Source: Hippasteria phrygiana
Taxonomy: Eukaryota; Echinodermata; Asteroidea; Valvatida; Goniasteridae
NCBI GenBank assembly: GCA_037893225.1
Contig: JAZGUH010000155.1
Coordinates: forward strand, 558,001 to 622,000
Length of the DNA: 64,000 nucleotides
Direction of reading: 5' to 3'
A program made the position numbers and the translations under genes. Shown one piece after another: positions 63,705 through 64,000 of this stretch. How positions within the stretch are numbered: the first letter of the stretch is position 1; every line of letters starts with the position of its first letter. The notes under the pieces were generated by a model. It did no database searches and was not told the origin of the DNA. It worked only from the letters and a program-made list of their open reading frames with translations.

Positions 63705-64000
63705 ATGTAGTATGCAACATTTGCAAACAGCAAAAAACAAAACTACTGAAGTATGAAATAATAGACTGTAAGTAAATAGAGTACCGAAGTAATGACGTCA
63801 ATGCAATGTTTGGTTAGAACCAGAATACTTTTGTTATTTTGTGTCAATGTGTTTGCATGACTGGCTGTTAACAAAGGAACAGTCTAAACCTCCATTTGTT
63901 TGGAGCCAGTTGTTGTGCCAACTGACGTCGGACTTCGGTACTCTATAGCAGTCTCAAGCATCCTGTGAAATCATGGCACCTGGCGTGCTGTCGTTTTCAA
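63705..64000 (+). mobile_element. MITE family A, copy 7 (runs off the right edge)
   Basis: TTAA at 63701-63704 is followed by ATGTAGTATGCAACATTTGC. The element continues after a nested 165 bp insertion with CAGTCTCAAGCATCCTGTGA and then leaves the window before the central palindrome. Confidence 0.7.
63779..63943. mobile_element. TA-flanked MITE nested in family A copy 7
   Basis: The ends GAGTACCGAAGT and ACTTCGGTACTC are inverted and each is followed inward by TGACGTC-like sequence. TA lies on both sides (63777-63778 and 63944-63945). At 165 bp with a TA target duplication, a Tc1/mariner-like origin is possible. The interrupted A sequence resumes in register after it. Confidence 0.55.

Noticed and set aside
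50040..64000. Possible Patched exon 14 (TM5 segment)
   Set aside because: I looked for a frame resembling TGECLKRTGASVALTS and the following ALRAFSLQ segment. None was found, so the exon is taken to lie beyond the window.
1..64000. CRISPR array, operon, prophage or other prokaryotic system
   Set aside because: Spliced exons, long introns and MITEs show eukaryotic nuclear DNA. The regular ACATGTACATGT strings are dispersed and lack spacers of constant length.

Overview
This window is eukaryotic nuclear DNA. It is AT-rich, has long introns and is packed with short dispersed repeats. The only gene I can support is the 5' part of one Patched gene (Hedgehog receptor, 12-pass membrane protein, ptch1-like) on the + strand. 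Thirteen coding exons lie between 5571 and 50034. All have GT/AG splice sites and join without a phase break into 519 codons, from an initiator Met to the fourth transmembrane segment with its GVGVDDMF motif. From memory, six exon lengths fit the vertebrate gene: 193, 190, 70, 122 and 148 bp match, and 129 is close to 132. The next exon is not in the window, so the last visible intron runs at least 14 kb past the right edge. The organism is probably a marine invertebrate, perhaps an echinoderm or hemichordate. That is inferred from exon structure, protein similarity, intron size and the frequent ACATGTACATGT strings, and it is only a guess.

Layout. 1-5100: upstream sequence with a TTAA-flanked MITE (108-587), simple repeats and a perfect Gli consensus at 1122. 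5100-5610: CpG-bearing promoter and 5' exon with an X-box-like palindrome, CCAAT box, GC box, YY1-like site, a 28-codon upstream ORF and the start codon at 5571. 5910-7278: exons 2-3, up to the first membrane segment. 7279-29637: a 22 kb intron full of MITEs and SINEs. 29638-44414: exons 4-12, the first extracellular domain and the start of the sterol-sensing domain. 44415-49941: a 5.5 kb intron. 49942-50034: exon 13. 50035-64000: intron 13, with hAT-like, Harbinger-like, Mutator-like and other MITEs.

The non-coding part is the unusual part. At least a dozen non-autonomous element families can be delimited from terminal inverted repeats (TIRs) and target-site duplications (TSDs). Four of them are flanked by TTAA (piggyBac-like target choice). 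Several are nested, giving a relative insertion order. Three perfect TGGGTGGTC Gli sites fit the known feedback of Hedgehog signalling on Patched but are unproven here. I found no transposase, viral, toxin, CRISPR or operon-like gene, and no evidence of a novel multi-gene system. Superfamily names for the repeats rest on TIR and TSD form only.
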